Shown here one piece after another: positions 56,880 through 64,000 of a DNA stretch of 64,000 nucleotides. This stretch comes from Prevotella sp. E15-22. Lineage in GTDB: Bacteria; Bacteroidota; Bacteroidia; Bacteroidales; Bacteroidaceae. The DNA lies in NCBI RefSeq assembly GCF_023204875.1, contig NZ_CP096247.1:744001-808000 (forward strand). Direction: 5' to 3'. A program made the position numbers and the translations under genes. The notes under the pieces are model-generated. The model was given only the letters and a program-made list of their open reading frames with translations, had not been told where the DNA came from and did no database searches. Numbering within the stretch: the stretch's first letter is position 1; each line of letters starts with the position of its first letter.

Positions 56880-58490
56880 ATGACACAGAAGATTATCATT
56901 TTGGATTTCGGTTCGCAAACCACGCAGCTCATTGGCCGTCGTGTGCGCGAGCTGGACACCTTCTGCGAGATTTTGCCCTACAACAAATTTCCTGTGGGCG
57001 ACGACTCCGTGATTGGCGTCATTCTGAGTGGCTCGCCCTTCAGCGTTCACGACCCAGAGGCCTTCAAGGTCGACCTCTCGCAGTTCGTAGGCAAAGTGCC
57101 TGTGCTAGGCATTTGCTATGGCGCCCAGTTCATTTCGAACACCCTTGGTGGCAAGGTCGAGAAGGCCGACTCGCGTGAGTACGGACGTGCCAACCTCGAG
57201 ACAATCAATCTCGACAACCCCCTGTTCAAGGGCTTCGAGAAAGGCTCGCAGGTATGGATGAGTCATGGCGACACCATCACTGCCATCCCTTCAGACTTCG
57301 AGGTGATTGGTTCTACAAAGGATGTGAAGAACGCCGCTTTTGCCTCTACCAAGCAACCCATCTGGGCCGTGCAGTTCCATCCTGAGGTGTTCCACACCCT
57401 GCAGGGCAAGCAGCTGCTCCAGAACTTCGTGGTTGATATCTGCGGCTCGAAGCAGGAGTGGAGTGCAGCTTCGTTTGTCGACTCTACCGTGGCCGAGCTC
57501 AAGGCTCAGCTGGGTAACGACCGTGTGATCCTGGGTCTCTCAGGCGGCGTCGACTCTTCTGTTGCTGCCGTTCTGCTGAACAAGGCTATTGGCAAGAACC
57601 TCACCTGTATCTTCGTAGACCATGGTATGCTGCGCAAGAACGAGTTTACTCAGGTGATGGAAGACTATAAGGTGCTTGGTCTGAATGTGATTGGCGTGGA
57701 TGCCAGCGAGAAGTTCTTCAGCGATCTGGCAGGCGTCACAGACCCAGAGCAGAAGCGCAAGATTATCGGTCGCGACTTCGTCGAGGTGTTCAATGCCGAG
57801 GCCAAGAAGATTACCGATGCCAAGTGGCTGGCTCAGGGCACTATCTATCCTGACCGTATTGAGAGTCTGAATATCACTGGTAAGGTTATTAAGAGTCACC
57901 ACAACGTGGGTGGACTGCCCAAGGAGATGCATCTGCAGTTGTGCGAGCCCCTGAAGTGGCTGTTCAAGGACGAGGTGCGTCGTGTGGGTCGACAGATGGG
58001 CATGCCTGAGCATCTCATCACCCGTCATCCTTTCCCAGGTCCTGGCCTGGCTGTGCGTATCTTGGGCGACATCACTCGCGAGAAGGTGGAGATTCTGCAG
58101 AATGCCGATGATATCTACATCCGTGGGCTCCGTGACTATAAGGTGAAGCTCTCTGGCGAGGAAGCTCGCAAGGTGCTGGCCGCAGGTATTCCTGCCGATA
58201 TGAAGGACGGCGAGATTGAGGTTTCGCTCTACGACCAGATTTGGCAGGCAGGCGCCATCCTCCTCTCTACTGTTCGTTCCGTAGGTGTGATGGGCGATGA
58301 GCGTACCTACGAGCACCCCGTTGCTCTGCGCGCCGTGACCTCTACCGATGCCATGACAGCCGACTGGGCTCATCTGCCCTACGAGTTTATGGCAAAGGTG
58401 AGCAACGAGATTATCAACAAGGTGCGTGGTGTGAACCGCGTTTGCTATGATATCTCGTCAAAACCACCCGCAACCATCGAGTGGGAGTAA
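56880..58490 (+). CDS. guaA: GMP synthase (glutamine-hydrolysing)
   Basis: Amidates XMP to GMP. In the 536-residue protein the N-terminal class I glutamine amidotransferase has Cys in LGICYGAQ, His and Glu in VQFHPEV; the PP-loop ATP pyrophosphatase has [12 protein letters not shown] (~220-231), and the C-terminal dimerisation domain ends [13 protein letters not shown]. It is tightly linked to murU and the PP2C gene. Confidence 0.98.
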   Translation: MTQKIIILDFGSQTTQLIGRRVRELDTFCEILPYNKFPVGDDSVIGVILSGSPFSVHDPEAFKVDLSQFVGKVPVLGICYGAQFISNTLGGKVEKADSREYGRANLETINLDNPLFKGFEKGSQVWMSHGDTITAIPSDFEVIGSTKDVKNAAFASTKQPIWAVQFHPEVFHTLQGKQLLQNFVVDICGSKQEWSAASFVDSTVAELKAQLGNDRVILGLSGGVDSSVAAVLLNKAIGKNLTCIFVDHGMLRKNEFTQVMEDYKVLGLNVIGVDASEKFFSDLAGVTDPEQKRKIIGRDFVEVFNAEAKKITDAKWLAQGTIYPDRIESLNITGKVIKSHHNVGGLPKEMHLQLCEPLKWLFKDEVRRVGRQMGMPEHLITRHPFPGPGLAVRILGDITREKVEILQNADDIYIRGLRDYKVKLSGEEARKVLAAGIPADMKDGEIEVSLYDQIWQAGAILLSTVRSVGVMGDERTYEHPVALRAVTSTDAMTADWAHLPYEFMAKVSNEIINKVRGVNRVCYDISSKPPATIEWE

Positions 58491-58505
58491 TATTCTAACG
58501 AAGCT

Positions 58506-59405
58506 ATGAAGTTACAGATTTTTCATCCCCAGGCTATCCACGAGTTGGGAAACCGTGATAACCAGGAGGATGCCATCTATCCTGAGGCTGGCACAGCAAA
58601 CACTGACAGTCGTGTGTTTGTGGTGTGCGACGGCATGGGTGGACTGGATAAAGGCGAGGTGGCCAGCGATGCCGTGTGTAAGACGCTGGGCAGGGTGGCC
58701 GAGACCATTCTGCAGACCACGGGCACATTTACTGACGACGACTTTGAGCATTGTCTCAGCGCCGCCTTTGATGCGCTCGATGCTGCCGATGCCGATGGCA
58801 CGTCGTCCATGGGTACCACGATGACCTTCCTTTGCATCCATGATGGTGGTTGCCTGGTGTCGCATATCGGCGACAGTCGCATCTATCATCTACGCCCATC
58901 AATGGGACCGCAGAGGGGTGTCCTGTTCCGTTCGCGCGACCATTCTCTGGTGCAGCAGATGTACGAGGCGGGCGATATTTGTTATAACGACATGGCTACG
59001 TCGTCAAAGAAGAATATCATTCTCAAGGCCATGCAGCCTCATCAGGAGGAGCGCACCAGACCGTCGTTTGCTCATATTGCCACCGTTTGGCCTGGCGACT
59101 ATTTCCTGCTTTGCACGGATGGTATGCTGGAGAAGATGGACGATGAGCAGTTGATGGCGCTCTTGGGCGACACCACGCTGACTCTGGAACAGAAGACGCA
59201 GCAGCTGATTGAGATGACCGGTGGTAATTCCGATAATCATTCGGCCTATCTGATTCAGGTGGAGAAGGTGCAGCGCAATGCTGTTGAGGATGCCAATGTG
59301 CTGGACGACGAGATTGCTCACCGCATTCGCAATAAGGTTTTGAACGACACGCATCGCGACAAGATATGGCATTTCGATGATGCCATTCCGATGCCTGAGT
59401 TGTAA
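58506..59405 (+). CDS. PP2C-family protein serine/threonine phosphatase
   Basis: A 299-residue cytosolic metal-dependent phosphatase. Motifs: GNRDNQEDAIYP (motif 1), VVCDGMGGLDKGEVAS with the metal-binding Asp and Gly, SMGTTMTFLCI, SHIGDSRIYHL, RDHSLVQQM, and LLCTDGMLEKM with NSDNHSAYLI near the end. The C-terminal ~40 residues lie outside the core. No partner Ser/Thr kinase is encoded nearby; instead, a TPR histidine kinase gene begins 6 bases downstream. Confidence 0.93.
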   Translation: MKLQIFHPQAIHELGNRDNQEDAIYPEAGTANTDSRVFVVCDGMGGLDKGEVASDAVCKTLGRVAETILQTTGTFTDDDFEHCLSAAFDALDAADADGTSSMGTTMTFLCIHDGGCLVSHIGDSRIYHLRPSMGPQRGVLFRSRDHSLVQQMYEAGDICYNDMATSSKKNIILKAMQPHQEERTRPSFAHIATVWPGDYFLLCTDGMLEKMDDEQLMALLGDTTLTLEQKTQQLIEMTGGNSDNHSAYLIQVEKVQRNAVEDANVLDDEIAHRIRNKVLNDTHRDKIWHFDDAIPMPEL

Positions 59406-59410
59406 AACAA

Positions 59411-61345
59411 ATGATGAAGAGGAGTTTCCGACATATTATTTATATGGTGGTGACTCTGTTGGTATTCGTTTCGTGCCAACAGAGTCGCCACCATTTGTCT
59501 TCGCAGGAACAGGACGTGAATTGGACCGATTCGGCCTATTCGCTCTACAAACAGATAGAGCGCTATGCCAATCTGGACATCCAGGACTCGCTGATCAGTG
59601 AGACGCCGCATGTGCTCACCTTCTGTCGTGAGCACGAGCAGTGGTACTGGTATTACTACACCTGGTGTATCATGGCCGAGACGCTCACCTGGAACAACCG
59701 TTTTGACGAGGCCATGGCCGAGGCCAAGAATATGCACGACGATGCCCTGAAGCGCCACGATGGTTTTGGACAGGCGCTGGCCAACAGGGTGATTGCACTG
59801 GTCTATGGCGTCAAGGGTGATATGTCTGTGGCTGTGGACTATTTCCAAAAGGCGTTGAAGGTCTATCCTGAGGACTCCTCTTTCCCTCCAAAGATTGATA
59901 TCTATACCTACCTTTGCTCGTGTCTTGACGAACTGGGCAAGGCCAAGGAGACGGATGCCACGCTGAACCAGTGGAAGGCCTATCTTGACTCAAAATATCA
60001 GGCCAACACGGACTCTACGCGTATCCCTAACTTTGGCAACTATTATTTCCTGTTCTTCAAGACGCGCTATCAGTTTGACCTCAGTCAGAAGGACTATGCC
60101 AAGGCTGCTGCCGACCTGGACTCTGCTGAATACTACGAGGCGTTGGAGGGCAACCAGATCAAGGCCGTGATTCAGTTGCTCACCCTGCGTAGCGACCTGG
60201 CTAGCATCCAGAACGACTATCAGCAGGCGCTGGCCTATAACGACCAGGCTATCCGCCTGAGCGATAGTGCTGGACTGAACGCCAGTTTCCTGATGAATGC
60301 CACTGCCACTCGCATCCGCATCTACGAGCAGCAGGAGGACTATAAGAACGCTTTCTTGGCCTTTAAGACTTACGCAGAACTGAAGGACTCGATGATTCAT
60401 GCCGACAACCAGGAGCAGTTGAACGAACTGAACAAGCGCTTCGAGGTTGACGAGTTGAAAGCGCAGCAGGAGCACGAGAAGATAGCGCACGAGCGCACCT
60501 TCAGTAGACTGATGATGATGATTGCGGCCATCATTGTGCTGTCGCTGTTCATCTTCACCTACTATCGTCATCGCGCTGCCAAACGTTTGGAGGTGGCCTA
60601 TGATGCCCTGAAGATTGCCAATATGCGGGCCGAGGAGGCTTCGCGCATGAAGACCAACTTCATTCAGCAGATCTCGCACGAGATTCGTACGCCTCTTCAT
60701 ATCCTCTCTGGCTTCACGCAGATTGTCACTACGCCTGGCGTGGAACTGGACGAGCAGACCAAGAACGAGGCTAACGAGCAGATTGCCGAGAACACCAACC
60801 GCATTACGAGCTTGGTGAACAAGATGCTGGAACTGAGTGACGCCAGCAGCAATGTGGTGATTAGTCGCGACGATACGGTGCCTGCCATTCAGATTGCCCT
60901 GCAGGCTGTCGAGGACACGCGCATCAACGATAGCGAGGGCGTGGTGTTTACGCAGTCAGTGGCCGACAATGTTAGTGAGCTGCTGCTGACCACGAACCTC
61001 GCCTCTGCCACACGTGCCTTGTCGCTGATTCTCGACAATGCACGCAAGTTCCTGGTGAAGCCCAATGAGCCCGTAAAGGGTGCAGTGACTCTACGCGTAA
61101 ACATGAACGGCTCTTTCGTTCGCTACGAGGTGGAGGACACTGGCATCGGCGTTCCTAGGGAGGAGGCCGAACATATCTTCGAGGAGTTTGTGCAATTGGA
61201 TGAAAATTATAATGGAACAGGCATTGGCCTTTCCGTTGCCCGTTCCATTGCGCGCCGTCTTGGTGGTGATGTCATCTTGGATACTTATAATCGTGAACAA
61301 GGCTCGCGCTTTGTGCTCACCCTGCCTTGTTCCAAGAACGCCTAA
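59411..61345 (+). CDS. TPR-containing sensor histidine kinase with lipoprotein-like N-terminus
   Basis: A 644-residue protein. The N-terminus (IIYMVVTLLVFVSCQQS) has a hydrophobic stretch ending in a lipobox-like V-S-C. Residues ~60-345 contain tetratricopeptide-type helical repeats (for example ALANRVIALVYGVKGDMSVAVDYFQKAL), then a coiled coil, a transmembrane helix (~365-387, MMIAAIIVLSLFIFTYY) and a HisKA domain with canonical QISHEIRTPLHILSGF. The ATPase domain has DTGIGVPREEAEHIFEEF and GTGIGLSVARSI. It probably senses an envelope signal through the periplasmic TPR region. No response regulator is adjacent. It is the last gene of the murU operon. Confidence 0.9.
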   Translation: MMKRSFRHIIYMVVTLLVFVSCQQSRHHLSSQEQDVNWTDSAYSLYKQIERYANLDIQDSLISETPHVLTFCREHEQWYWYYYTWCIMAETLTWNNRFDEAMAEAKNMHDDALKRHDGFGQALANRVIALVYGVKGDMSVAVDYFQKALKVYPEDSSFPPKIDIYTYLCSCLDELGKAKETDATLNQWKAYLDSKYQANTDSTRIPNFGNYYFLFFKTRYQFDLSQKDYAKAAADLDSAEYYEALEGNQIKAVIQLLTLRSDLASIQNDYQQALAYNDQAIRLSDSAGLNASFLMNATATRIRIYEQQEDYKNAFLAFKTYAELKDSMIHADNQEQLNELNKRFEVDELKAQQEHEKIAHERTFSRLMMMIAAIIVLSLFIFTYYRHRAAKRLEVAYDALKIANMRAEEASRMKTNFIQQISHEIRTPLHILSGFTQIVTTPGVELDEQTKNEANEQIAENTNRITSLVNKMLELSDASSNVVISRDDTVPAIQIALQAVEDTRINDSEGVVFTQSVADNVSELLLTTNLASATRALSLILDNARKFLVKPNEPVKGAVTLRVNMNGSFVRYEVEDTGIGVPREEAEHIFEEFVQLDENYNGTGIGLSVARSIARRLGGDVILDTYNREQGSRFVLTLPCSKNA

Positions 61346-61348
61346 ACC

Positions 61349-63628
61349 TCACCTCATCACCTTCTTCCCATTCTGGATATACACCCCATGCTTGGGCTCT
61401 GTATTGAGGCGACGGCCCTGGAGGTCGAAGAGTACGTTGTTCTTTGTCCTTTGTACGTGGTTCGTCGCCTTGATATCAGTCGTATCGCCAGACTTATAGA
61501 AATCGGCAGCAGAGAAGATGAATTCACTATTTTCATAGCAGGACTCGAAACTTAAGATGTCCGACTTAAGATATTCAAAGTTCATATCAAGAACGCCTCT
61601 TTCCTGATAACCGATGCCTTCTACTGCTATCAGGGAAGCACCACCGTCGTCTTTGTAGGTATGACGGATAAAGGGTCTTCCATTAACAGTAATACAATCT
61701 ATTTCCTCTGTGGCAACTGTGAATGGAGGTTCTATACCTGTTTCGTTGAAGAATCGTGGATTGAACTCTATATGCCGTTTCTCTTCTGTCGCATCCTTTG
61801 CATATTCATATATCGTAGTACCCTCTTCACGCAGGGCCATCCAATATTCTGGATTCTCGTCTTCCTCCTGCCGATATAGTTTGGCATAACGACGATTGTC
61901 TATTATGGTGTCTCCATCCAACGTAAAGACGACTTTCGTTACAATGTTCATTGGCTCGTCGCCAACAGTAGTTCTCTGCAGGCGTTTGTAAATCCACTGC
62001 TTTCCATCTTTTAGCATCTTATTCGAGGCCTGGTCTGAGTCATAGAGCGCAGCAATCATTGCTTCCACATCAGCAATCTCGTCCTCCAGTTGCTCGTTAG
62101 TCAGACTGCGGACAGCCTCAAGCTCTGCGGCATCATTATGACAATACGTAGCAAGTCTTTGCGCTTGTGGGTTATCGGCATAACAGGGGACTGAGGATAG
62201 CGCTAAGCCTCTTTTTACCACTTGTTTCCAATCATTCCACAACTTAATGTTCTTCTGCAAAAGGTCATACGCATCATGAATATCGGCCAAGGCATTGTTG
62301 ACTTCAGCCTCCGTGGTTGCTGTACGATGCCTGTTAACCTCATGCAGATAAGTCATCGTATAAAGCGTGTGCTCGTCAATTGTCAGGTTCTCATATCGTT
62401 CTTGCATGTGATTCAGATACATCTGATAGGCATCGGCACCATTACCATAGTAGGTCAACGTAAAGTCATCAAACAAGCACCAGTCATCCGAGATAACCTC
62501 ATCCTTTTTCACACCAAGAGTCAGCCAGTTGTCTACCATTGCCAACACACAATTGTCATATAGGTTTAGCTCATGCATGTAGCGTTCTCCCATCGACATT
62601 GTTGAGGGAATCCAGTAAGTAACGCCTGTCTCTTCGTCCTTCACACTATTCTCGCCACTATCACCCAAAGGCTCTGTTCTGCCACCTTCAAAGATAGAAA
62701 CAATACTACTCTCATTATAGCAATTAGCAGATTCAGAGAACAATTTGGCATAGCATGAAGCCTCGTCGTGGCTCTTATAGTGCTTGTAGGCCGTAAGTGC
62801 ATCGCCAGCCTGATAGAATGCTTTCACACCAATAACATAAACACCCATTGGCAGACCATCAATTCTTTGAAAGTTCTTGAATGCCGTCATATAACATTCG
62901 GCATTGTCCTTGGCATTCAGTTGCTTAAACCCTGTTCCACTCCAGCCTGTCGTCACATCGTTATTATCGAATTGTGGGTTTACAATTCGCTGCGTCATGT
63001 CGACAGGCTTATAGAAATCAGCAGAGGTGAAGATACATTCACCATCTTCATAGCAACTCTCAAGATACATTGACCCATCCATCGCCGTCCAATTGTTTGG
63101 TAACAGAAGTCCAAAACTACTACCAACGCCTTCAACCCAATAGCCTGTCACACTCACTGAGTCACCTTTATACACATAGGTTTCCTTCAAGGTCATCCTG
63201 CGGAAAGAATTTTCGTTAACCTCGACGTCATCAACAGCCACAACCTCTTGTTGGGTAACATCGTTGACTACACTTACATCACCCTGTTGCAGGTTGAAGT
63301 CATAGAGCAAACGCCAATTGTCATTCCGTCTTTCGAACACCTTTCTGTCCTTCTCAAGAAAAACAGCAACGCTGCCCCCTTTTGAGATGGCATTACCCGT
63401 TGCACGATCTATCGTTTCCGAGGTTGCCTTGTAACACTGTTCATTGTCAACGATGGTGTCGCCTATGATTCGCACACAAATAGTAAGCTCGTAACTACGA
63501 CTATAGTTCGAATAATACATGTTCCACACCTTACCTTCCTTCAACAAGGGATGGTAATCTGACGCCGACGCATCGATTGTTCCAAGGAAGCACATAAAGA
63601 GAACCACAAAAGCAGATAGACGCTTCAT
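61349..63628 (-). CDS. Secreted protein with duplicated domain and sorting-type tail
   Basis: An unrecognised 759-residue protein with a signal peptide (MKRLSAFVVLFMCFLGTIDA). Two related modules are visible: the first begins LLKEGKVWNMYY, continues RIIGDTIVDNEQCYK and ends SCYEDGECIFTSADFYKPVD (to ~220); the second begins MLKDGKQWIYKRL, continues FTLDGDTIIDNRRYAKLY and ends SCYENSEFIFSAADFYKSGD (to ~715). Between them are a CBM-like region (~225-430) and a helical stretch (~435-540). The end (LFDLQGRRLN ... GVYIQNGKKVMR) is the tail shared with other secreted proteins here. The ATG at 63628 places the signal peptide first. Confidence 0.8.
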   Translation of the reverse strand: MKRLSAFVVLFMCFLGTIDASASDYHPLLKEGKVWNMYYSNYSRSYELTICVRIIGDTIVDNEQCYKATSETIDRATGNAISKGGSVAVFLEKDRKVFERRNDNWRLLYDFNLQQGDVSVVNDVTQQEVVAVDDVEVNENSFRRMTLKETYVYKGDSVSVTGYWVEGVGSSFGLLLPNNWTAMDGSMYLESCYEDGECIFTSADFYKPVDMTQRIVNPQFDNNDVTTGWSGTGFKQLNAKDNAECYMTAFKNFQRIDGLPMGVYVIGVKAFYQAGDALTAYKHYKSHDEASCYAKLFSESANCYNESSIVSIFEGGRTEPLGDSGENSVKDEETGVTYWIPSTMSMGERYMHELNLYDNCVLAMVDNWLTLGVKKDEVISDDWCLFDDFTLTYYGNGADAYQMYLNHMQERYENLTIDEHTLYTMTYLHEVNRHRTATTEAEVNNALADIHDAYDLLQKNIKLWNDWKQVVKRGLALSSVPCYADNPQAQRLATYCHNDAAELEAVRSLTNEQLEDEIADVEAMIAALYDSDQASNKMLKDGKQWIYKRLQRTTVGDEPMNIVTKVVFTLDGDTIIDNRRYAKLYRQEEDENPEYWMALREEGTTIYEYAKDATEEKRHIEFNPRFFNETGIEPPFTVATEEIDCITVNGRPFIRHTYKDDGGASLIAVEGIGYQERGVLDMNFEYLKSDILSFESCYENSEFIFSAADFYKSGDTTDIKATNHVQRTKNNVLFDLQGRRLNTEPKHGVYIQNGKKVMR

Positions 63629-63669
63629 AAGAATGATTTTTAGTTGAAAACTGGTTAAAGAATTCTTCT

Positions 63670-63678
63670 GCAAATATA
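63670..63678 (-). promoter_or_regulatory. Promoter -7 box of the duplicated-domain protein gene
   Basis: TATATTTGC on the minus strand, 41 bases before the ATG at 63628. Confidence 0.6.
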
Positions 63679-63776
63679 CAATTAATTCCTGTTCGTTGGT
63701 CAATTCTGTTAAACCTTTTATACTATATTAACGGTTGTCTTGTTTTAAATAAGGTTGACACCAAAAGTTCAACATT

Positions 63777-64000
63777 ATGGTGAAACAACCCAAAGAAAAA
63801 TGTTATTCTAGAGATGTAAATCTGATTAACGAGATGAAGGATGTCTTTGATATGCGTTATGTCCAGCACCTCCGTGAGAGTGAAATTTTATCACGTACAG
63901 GTCTAAATAGAACTCGTTATTACAAAATTCTTCGTACCTTTGCTGCGGAATATCCAGATTTAGCAGATCAAATGAAGAAAAAAGGCAATGATGTAACTCC
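63777..64000 (+). CDS. Small HTH-like protein, 3' end outside window
   Basis: An open frame from ATG at 63777 (MVKQPKEKCYSRDVNLINEM...) runs off the window after 74 residues. The segment LRESEILSRTGLNRTRYYKILRTFA has the spacing of a helix-turn-helix, and the protein is basic. Its DNA is AT-richer than typical genes of this segment. It could be a small regulator or the first ORF of a mobile element; neither can be decided from this fragment. Confidence 0.5.
   Translation, partial: MVKQPKEKCYSRDVNLINEMKDVFDMRYVQHLRESEILSRTGLNRTRYYKILRTFAAEYPDLADQMKKKGNDVT

Noticed and set aside
57540..58373. 277-codon frame opposite guaA
   Set aside because: Antisense shadow of the ATP pyrophosphatase domain; the product has no recognisable domain.
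63720..63800. Left end of an insertion sequence before the last gene
   Set aside because: GGTTGACACC and GGTGAAACAACC are only an imperfect inverted match, and the rest of the element, if any, is outside the window.

Overview
The window reads as a chromosomal segment of a Gram-negative Bacteroidota organism, most likely Prevotellaceae (Prevotella, Segatella or Xylanibacter type). The evidence is direct: many genes are preceded by the phylum-specific promoter (-7 TAnnTTTGC, often with -33 TTTG 19-21 bp upstream) rather than E. coli-like boxes; Bacteroidales-only families occur (DUF6621, DUF5020, carboxynorspermidine dehydrogenase, TPR and PAS sensor kinases, BspA-like LRR, C25 peptidase); lpxK implies lipid A; and several secreted proteins end in a short tail with the pattern L-x-G-[QR]-R ... 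G-x-x-I-x-N-x-K-K-V.

Layout. 1-903: truncated envelope gene. 980-4881: recA operon and an MscS channel, leftward. 5038-11245: L-rhamnose catabolism (rhaD rightward; rhaB, rhaA and a permease leftward) around an OmpA-family gene. 11444-12749: two small envelope genes. 12840-17494: an AT-rich island with a peptidase-S74 (tail-fibre type) protein, a gingipain-type C25 protease and an LRR surface protein. 17495-17868: a 22-bp tandem repeat and a strong terminator. 17869-25407: S9 peptidase and a two-gene pectin locus (GH2 enzyme and PL11 rhamnogalacturonan lyase). 25510-29251: trmH-rsgA-frr and metY. 29367-34232: two equal-length sensor kinases, the first without its phospho-accepting histidine, followed by an AraC regulator. 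34235-39591: NhaD antiporter and envelope proteins. 39601-49393: a long leftward operon, sppA-lpxK-punA-thiL-two DUF3857 proteins-miaA. 49522-54357: GH28 enzyme, groES-groL, a candidate small RNA, a small membrane protein and a CE1-like esterase. 54522-61345: an AmgK-RapZ fusion, then murU, guaA, PP2C phosphatase and a TPR histidine kinase. 61349-63628: secreted protein with an internal duplication. 63777-64000: truncated small HTH-like gene.

How the genes work together. Several unlinked loci point to use of pectin, especially rhamnogalacturonan I: PL11 lyase and GH2 (20362-25407), GH28 (49522-50877), a CE1-type esterase (53479-54357) and the rhamnose isomerase/kinase/aldolase set. No SusC/SusD pair, tRNA, rRNA or CRISPR array was recognised. 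The most unusual features are the kinase pair with one degenerate H-box, the AmgK-RapZ fusion beside murU, the S74/C25/LRR island, the 22-bp repeat, the palindrome over the OmpA-gene promoter, and the short promoter-to-terminator transcript downstream of groL.
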